DNA of 64,000 nt from Lineus longissimus (Eukaryota; Nemertea; Pilidiophora; Heteronemertea; Lineidae), in the NCBI RefSeq assembly GCF_910592395.1, contig NC_088314.1:3100001-3164000 (forward strand), written 5' to 3'. Both the position numbers and the translations under genes were made by a program. Of the stretch, positions 1-11,000 are shown one piece after another; positions within the stretch are counted from its first letter, which is position 1, and each line of letters begins with the position of its first letter. The notes under the pieces are model-generated. The model ran no database searches. It saw only the letters and a list, made by a program, of their open reading frames with translations, and was not told where the DNA came from.

Positions 1-147
1 CGTTCATGGATGAAAGTAGAAAGAAGAAAGCTTTTAAAAAAAAACGATATAAGATTCGCCAGGGTTTAAATCTAATTCGAATCCGGGCCTGATAAACGTT
101 CATGGATGAAAAATGGAAAGAAGACCTTTTAAAAAAACCAAAAAATA

Positions 148-218
148 CATTCCCGGGGTACGAACCCGTGACCACCCAATCTAAAGCGCAGCGCTCTAAC
201 CGCTGAGCTATCAGGGCG
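148..218 (-). pseudogene. tRNA-like module 1 (tRNA-derived, degenerate)
   Basis: Read on the minus strand there is an A-box-like TAGCTCAGCGGTTAG with a perfect D stem (GCTC/GAGC) and a T arm with a B box. This copy has GGTACGAACCC on the plus strand, one change from the usual GGTTCGAACCC. The anticodon and acceptor stems do not pair, so this is not a functional tRNA. It is better read as a relic or a SINE-like pol III promoter. Confidence 0.7.
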
Positions 219-1038
219 TTCATGTTTGACGTGAGATATTCGGCAATCTGAAGACAGGCCTTAGGGTACGCGCCATGATTGTGGCTAGGTCACGCTGGCG
301 GAAGAGTAATTGGGTGCAAATAGTTCCAAGGTAACCGTATAACTCAATATTACTATAGATATTTCTTAATATATCGTATATATATAGCTCGGTGATTTTA
401 TTGAAAATGTTTGCAGTTGATTTAAATGTTTGAATGGTTTAAAAGCAAAATTTTTAGAAGCGAGGTCAACAGGGTCAAAAGAAATAGTTTTTGGCGCCAA
501 TGATGTCGGCAATGGCAGATTTGAATTAAGATTCGAGTCGATTCTTTTGGAAGCCGAAAGTGCGGATGCACAGGGCAATTGCATTTAGAAAGCTCCACCG
601 ACTGATAGTCAAACCATTCCCTGGAGTGCTCGAAATATTGGAATCAGTGTGCAGCTTGAAAAAGTTCGCGGGCGAAGGGGTTTTCTTCATGATAATATTG
701 ATAATGATAATAATGATGATGGTCTAAGAGCGCTGGCGGATCCTGGAACTGGAAGAAGAGGGAGCGTGCACTGCATTGCTCATCAAAATTGCTGCACGAC
801 AGGTGGGTTCCAAAATTTCATGGTCAATTTCAAAGATTCTATAACAATCAGGGGGCGTGTCTCTGGTGCACCCCCTTGGATACGCGCCTGATAAACGTTC
901 ATGGATGAAAGTAGATAGAACGCCTTAAAAAAACCCAATATAAGATTCGCCAGGGTTTGAATCTAATTCGAATCCGGGCCTGATAAACGTTGATAGATGA
1001 AAAATGGAAAGAAGACCTTTTAAAAAAACCAAAAAATA

Positions 1039-1110
1039 CATTCGCCGGGGTTCGAACCCGTGACCAACCAATCTAAAGCGCAGCGCTCTAACCGCTGAGC
1101 TATCAGGGCG
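1039..1110 (-). pseudogene. tRNA-like module 2
   Basis: The best preserved copy type. It has an intact A box, D stem and canonical B box (GGTTCGAACCC), and lies in monomer 2. The anticodon arm cannot form and the acceptor ends do not pair. Confidence 0.7.
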
Positions 1111-1935
1111 TTCATATTTGACGTGAGATATTCGGCAATCTGAAGACAGGCCTTAGGGTACGCGCCATGATTGTGACTAGGTCACGCTGGCGGAAGAGTA
1201 ATTGGGTGCAAATAGTTCCAAGGTAACCGTATAACTCAATATTACTATAGATATTTCTTAATATATCGTATATATATAGCTCGGTGATTTTATTGAAAAT
1301 GTTTGCAGTTGATTTAAATGTTTGAATGGTTTAAAAACAAATTTTTTAGAAGCGTGGTCAACAGGGTCAAAAGAAATAGTTTTTGGCGCCAATGATGTCG
1401 GCAATGGCAGATTTGAATTAAGATTCGAGTCGATTCTTTTGGAAGCCGAAAGTGCGGATGCACAGGGCAATTGCATTTAGAAAGCTCCGCCGACTGATAG
1501 TCAAACCATTCCCTGGAGTGCTCGAAAACCTGGAATCAGTGTGTACTTCAGCTTGAAAAGTTCGCGGGTGAAGAGGTTTTCTTCATGATAATATTGATAA
1601 TGATAATAATGATGATTGTCTAAGAGCGCTGGCGGATCCAGGAACTGGAAGAAGAGGGAGCGTGCACTGCATTTCTCATCAAAATTGCTGCACTACAGGT
1701 GCCTTCCAAAATTTCATGGTCAATTTCAAAGATTCTATAACAATCAGGGGGCGTGCCTCTGGTGCACCCCCTTGGATACGCGCCTGATAAACGTTCATGG
1801 ATGAAAGTAGATAGAACGCCTTAAAAAGAAAACGATATAAGATTCGCCAGGGTTTGAATCTAATTCGAATCCGCGCCTGATAAACGTTCAAGGATGAAAA
1901 ATGGAAAGAAGACCTTTTAAAAAAACCAAAAAATA

Positions 1936-2006
1936 CATTCCCGGGGTTCGAACCCGTGAGCACCCAATCTAATGCGCAGCGCTCTAACCGCTGAGCTATC
2001 AGGGCG
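1936..2006 (-). pseudogene. tRNA-like module 3
   Basis: Same module in monomer 3, with a canonical B box and TAATGCGCAG in place of TAAAGCGCAG in the anticodon region. Confidence 0.7.
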
Positions 2007-2834
2007 TTCATGTCTGACATGAGATATTCGGCAATCTGAAGACAGGCCTTGGGGTACGCGCCATGATTGTGGCTAGGTCACGCTGGCGGAAGAGTAAATG
2101 GGTGCAAATAGTTCCAAGGTAACCGTATAACACAATATTACTATAGATATTTCTTAATATATCGTATATATATAGCTCGGTGATTTTATTGAAAATGTTT
2201 GCAGTTGATTTAAATGTTTGAATGGTTTAAAAGCAAAATTTTTAGAAGCGAGGTCAACAGGGTCAAAAGAAATAGTTTTTGGCGCCAATGATGTCGGCAA
2301 TGGCAGATTTGAATTAAGATTCGAGTCGATTCTTTTGGAAGCCGAAAGTGCGGATGCACAGGGCAATTGCATTTAGAAAGCATCGCCGACTGATAGTCAA
2401 ACCATTCCCTGGAGTGCTCGAAAACCTGGAATCAGTGTGTACTTCAGCTCGAAAAGTTCGCGGGTGAAGGGGTTTTCTTCATGATAATATTGATAATGAT
2501 AATAATGATGATGGTCTAAGAGCGCTAGCGGATCCAGGAACTGGAAGAAAAGGGAGCGTGCACTGCATTTCTCATCAAAATTGCTGCACTACAGGTGTGT
2601 TCCAAACTTTCATGGTCAATTTCAAAGATTCTATATCAATTAGGGGGCGTGCCTCTGGTGCACCCCCTTGGATACGCGCCTGATAAACGTTCATGGATGA
2701 AAGTAGAAAGAAGAAAGTTTTTAAAAAAAAACGATATAAGATTCGCCAGGGTTTAAATCTAATTCGAATCCGGGCCTGATAAACGTTCATGGATGAAAAA
2801 TGGAAAGAAGACCTTTTAAAAAAACCAAAAAATA

Positions 2835-2905
2835 CATTCCCGGGGTACGAACCCGTGACCACCCAATCTAAAGCGCAGCGCTCTAACCGCTGAGCTATCA
2901 GGGCG
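2835..2905 (-). pseudogene. tRNA-like module 4
   Basis: Counterpart of module 1 in the second trimer, with the same B-box variant (GGTACGAACCC on the plus strand). Confidence 0.7.
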
Positions 2906-3725
2906 TTCATGTTTGACGTGAGAGATTCGGCAATCTGAAGACGGGCCTTGGGGTACGCGCCATGATTGTGGCTAGGTCACGCTGGCGGAAGAGTAATTGG
3001 GTGCAAATAGTTCCAAGGTAACCGTATAACACAATATTACTATAGATATTTCTTAATATATCGTATATATATAGCTCGGTGATTTTATTGAAAATGTTTG
3101 CAGTTGATTTAAATGTTTGAATGGTTTAAAAGCAAAATTTTTAGAAGCGAGGTCAACAGGGTCAAAAGAAATAGTTTTTGGCGCCAATGATGTCGGCAAT
3201 GGCAGATTTGAATTAAGATTCGAGTCGATTCTTTTGGAAGCCGAAAGTGCGGATGCACAGGGCAATTGCATTTAGAAAGCTCCACCGACTGATAGTCAAA
3301 CCATTCCCTGGAGTGCTCGAAATATTGGAATCAGTGTGCAGCTTGAAAAAGTTCGCGGGCGAAGGGGTTTTCTTCATGATAATATTGATAATGATAATAA
3401 TGATGATGGTCTAAGAGCGCTGGCGGATCCTGGAACTGGAAGAAGAGGGAGCGTGCACTGCATTGCTCATCAAAATTGCTGCACGACAGGTGGGTTCCAA
3501 AATTTCATGGTCAATTTCAAAGATTCTATAACAATCAGGGGGCGTGTCTCTGGTGCACCCCCTTGGATACGCGCCTGATAAACGTTCATGGATGAAAGTA
3601 GATAGAACGCCTTAAAAAAACCCAATATAAGATTCGCCAGGGTTTGAATCTAATTCGAATCCGGGCCTGATAAACGTTGATGGATGAAAAATGGAAAGAA
3701 GACCTTTTAAAAAAACCAAAAAATA

Positions 3726-3797
3726 CATTCGCCGGGGTTCGAACCCGTGACCAACCAATCTAAAGCGCAGCGCTCTAACCGCTGAGCTATCAGGGCG
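3726..3797 (-). pseudogene. tRNA-like module 5
   Basis: Counterpart of module 2 in the second trimer, with A and B boxes intact. Confidence 0.7.
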
Positions 3798-4622
3798 TTC
3801 ATGTTTGACGTGAGATATTCGGCAATCTGAAGACAGGCCTTAGGGTACGCGCCATGATTGTGACTAGGTCACGCTGGCGGAAGAGTAATTGGGTGCAAAT
3901 AGTTCCAAGGTAACCGTATAACTCAATATTACTATAGATATTTCTTAATATATCGTATTTATATAGCTCGGTGATTTTATTGAAAATGTTTGCAGTTGAT
4001 TTAAATGTTTTAATGGTTTAAAAACAAATTTTTTAGAAGCGTGGTCAACAGGGTCAAAAGAAATAGTTTTTGGCGCCAATGATGTCGGCAATGGCAGATT
4101 TGAATTAAGATTCGAGTCGATTCTTTTGGAAGCCGAAAGTGCGGATGCACAGGGCAATTGCATTTAGAAAGCTCCGCCGACTGATAGTCAAACCATTCCC
4201 TGGAGTGCTCGAAAACCTGGAATCAGTGTGTACTTCAGCTTGAAAAGTTCGCGGGTGAAGAGGTTTTCTTCATGATAATATTGATAATGATAATAATGAT
4301 GATTGTCTAAGAGCGCTGGCGGATCCAGGAACTGGAAGAAGAGGGAGCGTGCACTGCATTTCTCATCAAAATTGCTGCACTACAGGTGCCTTCCAAAATT
4401 TCATGGTCAATTTCAAAGATTCTATAACAATCAGGGGGCGTGCCTCTGGTGCACCCCCTTGGATACGCGCCTGATAAACGTTCATGGATGAAAGTAGATA
4501 GAACGCCTTAAAAAGAAAACGATATAAGATTCGCCAGGGTTTGAATCTAATTCGAATCCGCGCCTGATAAACGTTCATGGATGAAAAATGGAAAGAAGAC
4601 CTTTTAAAAAAACCAAAAAATA

Positions 4623-4693
4623 CATTCCCGGGGTTCGAACCCGTGAGCACCCAATCTAATGCGCAGCGCTCTAACCGCTGAGCTATCAGGGCG
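4623..4693 (-). pseudogene. tRNA-like module 6
   Basis: Counterpart of module 3 in the second trimer. Confidence 0.7.
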
Positions 4694-5374
4694 TTCATGT
4701 CTGACATGAGATATTCGGCAATCTGAAGACAGGCCTTGGGGTACGCGCCATGATTGTGGCTAGGTCACGCTGGCGGAAGAGTAAATGGGTGCAAATAGTT
4801 CCAAGGTAACCGTATAACACAATATTACTATAGATATTTCTTAATATATCGTATATATATAGCTCGGTGATTTTATTGAAAATGTTTGCAGTTGATTTAA
4901 ATGTTTGAATGGTTTAAAAGCAAAATTTTTAGAAGCGAGGTCAACAGGGTCAAAAGAAATAGTTTTTGGCGCCAATGATGTCGGCAATGGCAGATTTGAA
5001 TTAAGATTCGAGTCGATTCTTTTGGAAGCCGAAAGTGCGGATGCACAGGGCAATTGCATTTAGAAAGCATCGCCGACTGATAGTCAAACCATTCCCTGGA
5101 GTGCTCGAAAACCTGGAATCAGTGTGTACTTCAGCTCGAAAAGTTCGCGGGTGAAGGGGTTTTCTTCATGATAATATTGATAATGATAATAATGATGATG
5201 GTCTAAGAGCGCTAGCGGATCCAGGAACTGGAAGAAAAGGGAGCGTGCACTGCATTTCTCATCAAAATTGCTGCACTACAGGTGTGTTCCAAACTTTCAT
5301 GGTCAATTTCAAAGATTCTATATCAATTAGGGGGCGTGCCTCTGGTGCACCCCCTTGGATACGCGCCTGATAAA

Positions 5375-5919
5375 CGTTCTTGGATGAAAGTAGAAAGAAG
5401 AAAGCTTTTAAAAAAAAACGATATAAGATTCGCCAGGGTTTAAATCTAATTCGAATCCGGGCCTGATAAACGTTCATGGATGAAAAATGGAAAGAAGACC
5501 TTTTAAAAAAACCAAAAAATACATTCCCGGGGTACGAACCCGTGACCACCCAATCTAATGCGCAGCGCTCTAACCGCTGAGCTATCAGGGCGTTCATGTT
5601 TGACGTGAGATATTCGGCAATCTGAAGACAGGCCTTAGGGTACGCGCCATGATTGTGGCTAGGTCACGCTGGCGGAAGAGTAATTGGGTGCAAATAGTTC
5701 CAAGGTAACCGTATAACTCAATATTACTATAGATATTTCTTAATATATCGTATATATATAGCTCGGTGATTTTATTGAAAATGTTTGCAGTTGATTTAAA
5801 TGTTTGAATGGTTTAAAAGCAAAATTTTTAGAAGCGAGGTCAACAGGGTCAAAAGAAATAGTTTTTGGCGCCAATGATGTCGGCAATGGCAGATTTGAAT
5901 TAAGATTCGAGTCGATTCT
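5375..5919. repeat. truncated last monomer of the satellite
   Basis: The first 545 bases of a seventh monomer, of the same type as those at 1 and 2688. It stops inside the sequence GAGTCGATTCT, and what follows is the arm of the foldback element at 5922. The satellite does not resume on the far side of that element. Confidence 0.85.
5522..5592 (-). pseudogene. tRNA-like module 7
   Basis: Counterpart of module 1 in the truncated last monomer. It has the module 1 B-box variant, but the anticodon region reads TAATGCGCAG as in module 3, so it is a mosaic. Confidence 0.7.
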
Positions 5920-5921
5920 AG

Positions 5922-6662
5922 GGTAGACGTAATAAAGGCACTGGAAAAAAAGGCACTGGAAAAAAGGCACTAAGTAAAAAAGGCACTAGGAAAAAAAGGC
6001 ACTGGGTAAAAAGGGCACTAGGTAAAAAAGGCACTGGAAAAAAAGGGCACCAGGAAATCGCTATACTTGGTAAAAAAGGCACTGGAAAAAAAGGCACCAG
6101 GAAATCTCTAGGTTAAAAGTTCATTTGGGGTGCCCCCCCGTGCATTTCTATATGTGTAATGTGCTATGTGTAATGTGCTTCCAAGTCTTTCTCACCAATA
6201 AAACTGCAATGAGACTCATCAAGAATGTTTTGCTAGATGTCAATAGCCACTCTTGTGAAACTATTGTATCTTGTAGAAATAGGTTATTGGTGAGGGAACC
6301 CTGAATCTAACTTGATTAAACTACTGGACCAAATCGGATGATCTTTGTATTAATTTTTATAAGGATTCCCTGCCTATCCAAGCTAGTTTTTCTGGTCGGA
6401 GGGTACTGAAAATAGGCTGTTCCGTTTTTTGGACCACCCAGTATTCTGTTGATGTAGAAAAAACTACACATAGAAATGCACAGAGAAATTTTTATTTTTA
6501 TTTTTTATCTATGTAGTAGAGATTTCTCAGCGATTTCCCATACATTTTTTTTGGTGCCATTTTTTCCATTGCCTTTTTATCCAGTGCCTTTTTTACCTAG
6601 CGCCTTTTTTTCCGTACCTTTTTTTCCAGTGCCCTTTTTTCCAGTGCCTTTATTACGTACAT
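5922..6662. mobile_element. Foldback (long inverted repeat) element
   Basis: The left arm (about 5922-6160) and right arm (about 6464-6662) are imperfect inverted copies. Both begin at the outside with ACGTAATAAAGGCACTGG, continue with a run of AAAAAAGGCACTGG-type short tandem repeats, then share AAATCGCT, AAATCTCTA and GTGCATTTCTAT in the same order. The ~300-bp centre shows no coding capacity. The 10-bp direct repeat TCGATTCTAG flanks the element at 5912-5921 and 6663-6672 and may be a target-site duplication. Arms made of subterminal tandem repeats are typical of foldback-type DNA transposons. The superfamily is not determined. Confidence 0.7.
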
Positions 6663-6672
6663 TCGATTCTAG

Positions 6673-7564
6673 TGGTGCCGCCATCTTGGATCAACGAAAG
6701 TTGGTCTGAGAGAGGGCAAACTATTTTTGCCTACAACTGAATGATATTGTCATTATCATTCAAATAAAAGTAGTTTTTGTGAAAGAATATTATTTGGGCT
6801 AGTTAGAAATATCACAGTTTCAACAAATTCTTTGATAATTAATCCACATTTGGACACTAGACCTCGCATTTCCCCGTCCACAAAATCAAAGGCCACTTCG
6901 AAAACCTTCAAAAAAGGGGCTAAAAAGCCCGTCCACTCATATTGATCAAAATCACCCATCAAAATAAATTTTTTCCTTTTTTTCTTTCGCTGACCCATTG
7001 AAAAGATTATAATGCATTAACATACTGCAATTTCTTTTAAATATATTGAAATACAAAGAAATGCCAGCCCACCAAACTTAGAGGGCCGCTGTCCACACTT
7101 TCGTCCACACTTTCGTCCACAGTTTACACCTACCCCAACTTCGCCAAGACACACATGAGTCATGACACGGTGTATTGTAATCTTGACACTAGAGGCGCTG
7201 ATGTCGTTCCTAAGAATTTTAATTTCGGCACTGTGCGAGTTTGGGTGTATTGTTCGTGGCGATTGGCTATTGGATGATATTCCATACATGGCCGCAGCTG
7301 ATCTGAGCTGGCTCTGATACCGGCGTTATATTCCATCAAATATCGGTAAGATATGAGTAGATTTTAACAAATATCGTGAGCCGTGTGATGTAATTTGATC
7401 AAGCGGATGTTATAGACATATTTGTAGCTTTGTTGGTTGCGAAATAAATGCATATGCAGTGAATATGGTGAATGTTGATGTTAAACATTTCTGTATAATG
7501 CATGGTTTACAATACATGTACACTGGACTATGTATACATTGTATATAGGTAATTTGTACAAAGT
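6673..7564. other. Intergenic, no gene recognised
   Basis: AT-rich DNA between the foldback element and the small inverted-repeat element. Short frames on the minus strand (6756-6998 and 7017-7289) have no recognisable domain and fit chance. Nothing else stands out. Confidence 0.5.
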
Positions 7565-7806
7565 GGCTATTCTTACGACTAGTCGTAACTTAGGATTTAT
7601 GCGATTTCAGATATTAAACTGAGGATCTAGGGAGATAAGACTAGTGTAAAGGAAGGGTTAGGGTTATGGTTGGCGCTAGGAGTAAGTGCAAGGGTCAGGG
7701 TGAGCGTCAGGGTTAGGATTAAGGCCCAAAAAGGTGAAAATGATCGTCGTAAGAATAACCAGCAGTTTGTATGTAAAATGCATTAGGGATCGTCGTAAGA
7801 ATAGCC
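7565..7806. mobile_element. Small inverted-repeat element (MITE-like)
   Basis: A perfect 15-bp inverted repeat, GGCTATTCTTACGAC at 7565-7579 and its complement at 7792-7806, bounds about 240 bp. A near copy of the right end lies at 7746-7760. Just inside the left end is a perfect 16-bp palindrome (7573-7588). The interior includes a degenerate TTAGGG-like stretch (7650-7725). No clear target-site duplication was seen. It lies about 200 bp upstream of the CRELD start codon, so it could sit in the promoter. Confidence 0.5.
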
Positions 7807-8003
7807 GCGGCCTAATTTGTTATACTGCTGTATTCTCAAGTCTTGCTCAACGCTTAGGCTGGATACTGGGCCCGATGAGCTCAGGAAACAAGTCTTGTTC
7901 TTTTAGCCTAATACTCGTACTACTAGCACGGTCGACCTTGTCGTTATGTTCAGTCTGTATGACCTTATTCCTCTACAACCATCTTTCAGATTCTCCAGTC
8001 ACC

Positions 8004-11000
8004 ATGGATGCGCTATGGAAACACATCGCCCAGTCCTGCCTTGTCCTGCTCTTCCTGCTCGCTGCTGGACAGAGTACGACCAAAATGAAGGAGAAGTGTG
8101 GCACTTGTCGTGACATCACTGAAGCCTTTGCAAAGGTATAACTAACTATGAGCATGATTCCCAAATGTTAGGTATAAAAGAACTTTCAATAGTTCCAAAT
8201 GTTTAGGTGCCTGGTATGATAATATTTTAAGCAACCTGAATTAGTGAATATGATACAATTGCAAAGCATTCTTGAACAACTTAGGATCATAAATAATTCT
8301 GGAACTGTTTTGTTTTCAGGGCATAAAAAGAACAGAAAAGTCCAATTTTGGAGGCGGTAACACAAGATGGGAGGAAAATTCTCTGGGATCCTGGCGCTTT
8401 AGGTGAGTTGTCTCTTGGTCCAATCTAAAGGAGAGTTAAAGAGGTTGAATAGCGCCTCCAGAAGCAAGCAACAGCGCCACCCGTAGCAGAAATAAGCACT
8501 GCTTAGTGACGTCATGGTTTCCATATACGGCATCTCATTTGCATATTTTTACAACCTTATTTACTACGAGTTATAAATATGCCAGTAGCACGTGGATCAT
8601 GCCGGGCGGCGCTGTCAGGTGTTTCCACTATGGGTTACATAATCGGCTACAAAGAGGCCAGTGTTCTAGTAAATGAAGTTAGCAATGATAGCAAAAGAAT
8701 GTTAGTGTATGTTACGCAGTCAATAGCGATAGTAGTGAGTTGGAGAGAGGAGAAAATGGAAAATGGAGAGAATAGCAGTATGGATTTCGAGTCGCCGGTG
8801 GATTCTGGGCCGGTGGAGAGCGATGCCCCTGATTCGAACAGTACGGAAGAAATGGAGCAGCATATTATCCAAGACTTGTTTGACAACCATGACGACTCAA
8901 GATATTTGCCAGAATTGCTGGCAATGAACATGAGTGAAGAGGAGATGGGGCCATTCCAGCCAAGTGACCTGTCACTGCTCATGGCGAATGTCGGAGCCTC
9001 TAGAGACGCTGGTCTCGTCAGTACGCCAACGGCATTGAGGTGTTCCCGAAGGGTGGTGCAGACGCCAAGACGTGAGACTAACACCGGCGCGGTGACAGCT
9101 GTAGCAGATGGAGCCACGCCACTAACATTTTTCAAGCATCCGAATGGTACCTTACAGATCCGCAAGGGGCGCGTTATCGAAAATGTTGCAAAAATCAATA
9201 ACGTGATCGTAAATATTGTCATATTTTTCAAGATGAGAGTATGTAAATGATACGCAAACGGTAAACCAATGAAAGGCCAGTATCTATTGAACCTTACAAG
9301 TAATTTGGGGGCCTTGAAACTCCTTATATTTATCAATGAAACCTTATTCCCGCCTAAGGTTTTGACCGGGCCGTCCAAAACTCCCCATTTTTTGGCGGGC
9401 CCTTCCCTTTAAGCACTTGACCTACTCTTCATAGAAAACCAGTTTTTGAATACCCAAGTAGCTCTCGTGTCTGTTCTCTATATTGGGTGCGTATTCAGTT
9501 CAACTAATCAACTTGCTAGTTGAGTATGAGCCTTTATGTTTCATTCATTGAATGGTGAGATGGATGTGACCTTGGTTTTCTGTCATTTGCTTTCCTTACT
9601 GAATAATCTAAATGTTAAAATTCTTTTCTTCAGCGAAACTAGATTTGTAGATATTCAGGAAAAGTTATGTGACGATATATCTGAGGAAAAAAAGGTAGGG
9701 TCATGGACAGTTGTCTTTTCAATAATGGTACTCTGCTACTGTTGCTTCTGACTGATGACTGATAACAGTTTTATGTTGAACAAACAGAATAACAAACTCC
9801 TTACCGATCTACAATTTTCTTATCCCGTCTTATTAGTAAAGTTCTGCTTTTGTCTTAAATAATTCTTTCTTTTTTGTTCAAAACCCTTTCTTATCACAAT
9901 ACCATTTTCTTTGCTAAACACTTCCAGCCTGTCATTACTTTACGAGGACGTACCACTGCCAAACTTGCTGTATGTAACATAAAATTCTTGGACCTCAATT
10001 GGTTGAACACCCACTTTTAAACTTCTACGGGCGATGAATTTTTTAAATTTTGTGTCAACTTCAGGCGTCCTCAAGTCTTCTAAACTTTACTTCCTACCCA
10101 ACTGGTGGGATTCATCTAGTATGTAGTATATGACTTTTCTTTCCCTCATCTGTACATGACCAAGACTTTTAGATAGATTATATGTTTTGGAATTTATTTC
10201 ATCCCATTCCCTCTATAGTCCTTGACCTTCTGTAAATCTTCTATATAAATTTTTCTTGTAAAGACCTGATGTTCCTTAATTCCATATTTTGGGTTATTCC
10301 TGATTTCTTTACTCTTCTACTTGCTTCTGCATTAACATAGTCAAAAAAGGATAAAGCTAAGAGTTACACTCAGGTGGGTCTAATGGTGATTGTTTTCATG
10401 TACGGTTCGCCAAATGATTGATATGATCTTAAAACCTAGTCAAATCTGTTGAAAGACCAGGACCTGGTTTACCACTGCCTTTGGCATTAGATTTGTTTCA
10501 CAATACTGTAGACGACCAGGTAATTTCGTGAATGTTTTGTTTTTGCAATTTGGGAGGCATTACGCAAACAGTTGAACTGATGAAAATTTCATCTCTAGTG
10601 AATGAATCATTAAATTTCGACAGCTAACACAGAGTTTAGTCAGCTTTCAGGTGTTTTCAGAAAAGATTATTTTTTCGTTCCAGTGCCATGCCATGGTAGA
10701 AGAGCATGAGGAGGACCTAGAGAGTTGGTGGTTCAACGATTTCAAAAAGGGGACGGAAAAATTTTTATATGATCATTTATGTTTGGAGAAAATGAAAGGT
10801 ACTATTAGTATTGATTGGCTCTCAAGAGAGTGATCAGTATTTGGAAATGAGGGAGGTCATCTTCAAGCCATAATGCCCAAAATAAGTTGTGTTGTGTGAG
10901 TTTGTTAAAAAAGACCAATTGACATAGTCTATATTATAAGCAAGATGCTCAGTTACTATTTTGCCATGCCGTGTGTCAACCTGATTTTCAGTGATATCTC

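Larger units (their letters stand above)
1..2687. repeat. tRNA-containing satellite, higher-order repeat copy 1
   Basis: Three ~896-bp monomers start at 1, 896 and 1792, each opening with CGTTCATGGATGAAAG or a close variant. Monomers differ by scattered substitutions and small indels, whereas the block starting at 2688 repeats this block almost base for base. The repeating unit is therefore a 2687-bp trimer. Each monomer holds a tRNA-like module on the - strand, a GATAAT/GATGAT microsatellite and an AT-rich stretch. No coding function is supported: the recurrent 72-codon minus-strand frames differ between monomer types by amino-acid-changing substitutions. The array is already running at base 1, so its left end is not seen. 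Confidence 0.9.
2688..5374. repeat. tRNA-containing satellite, higher-order repeat copy 2
   Basis: This is the second trimer, with monomers at 2688, 3583 and 4479. Every landmark is displaced by exactly 2687 from copy 1 (for example the tRNA-like modules at 148, 1039 and 1936 recur at 2835, 3726 and 4623). Only a handful of substitutions separate the two copies, one of them near 4009. This points to recent amplification of the whole trimer rather than of single monomers. Confidence 0.9.

Noticed and set aside
148-5592. Seven functional tRNA genes
   Set aside because: The D arm and B box are good, but anticodon and acceptor stems cannot pair in any copy, so they are called tRNA-derived relics.
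1679-5597. Minus-strand frames containing LIAQRLERCALDW followed by TGS-type residues
   Set aside because: This peptide is the conceptual translation of the tRNA-like module (A box to B box), not a protein.
366-5970. Recurrent 72-codon minus-strand frames starting MQLPCASALSASKRID in every satellite monomer
   Set aside because: They recur because the DNA recurs. Differences between monomer types change amino acids (L to H, N to K, A to V) with no sign of coding constraint.
7650-7725. Telomere-like TTAGGG repeats
   Set aside because: Only a few scattered TTAGGG words in a degenerate stretch inside a small inverted-repeat element; not a telomere array.
8647-9378. A 243-codon minus-strand frame in CRELD intron 2
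   Set aside because: It overlaps the plus-strand frame almost fully. The plus frame has the promoter-like motifs and a more protein-like composition, so the minus frame is treated as a shadow.
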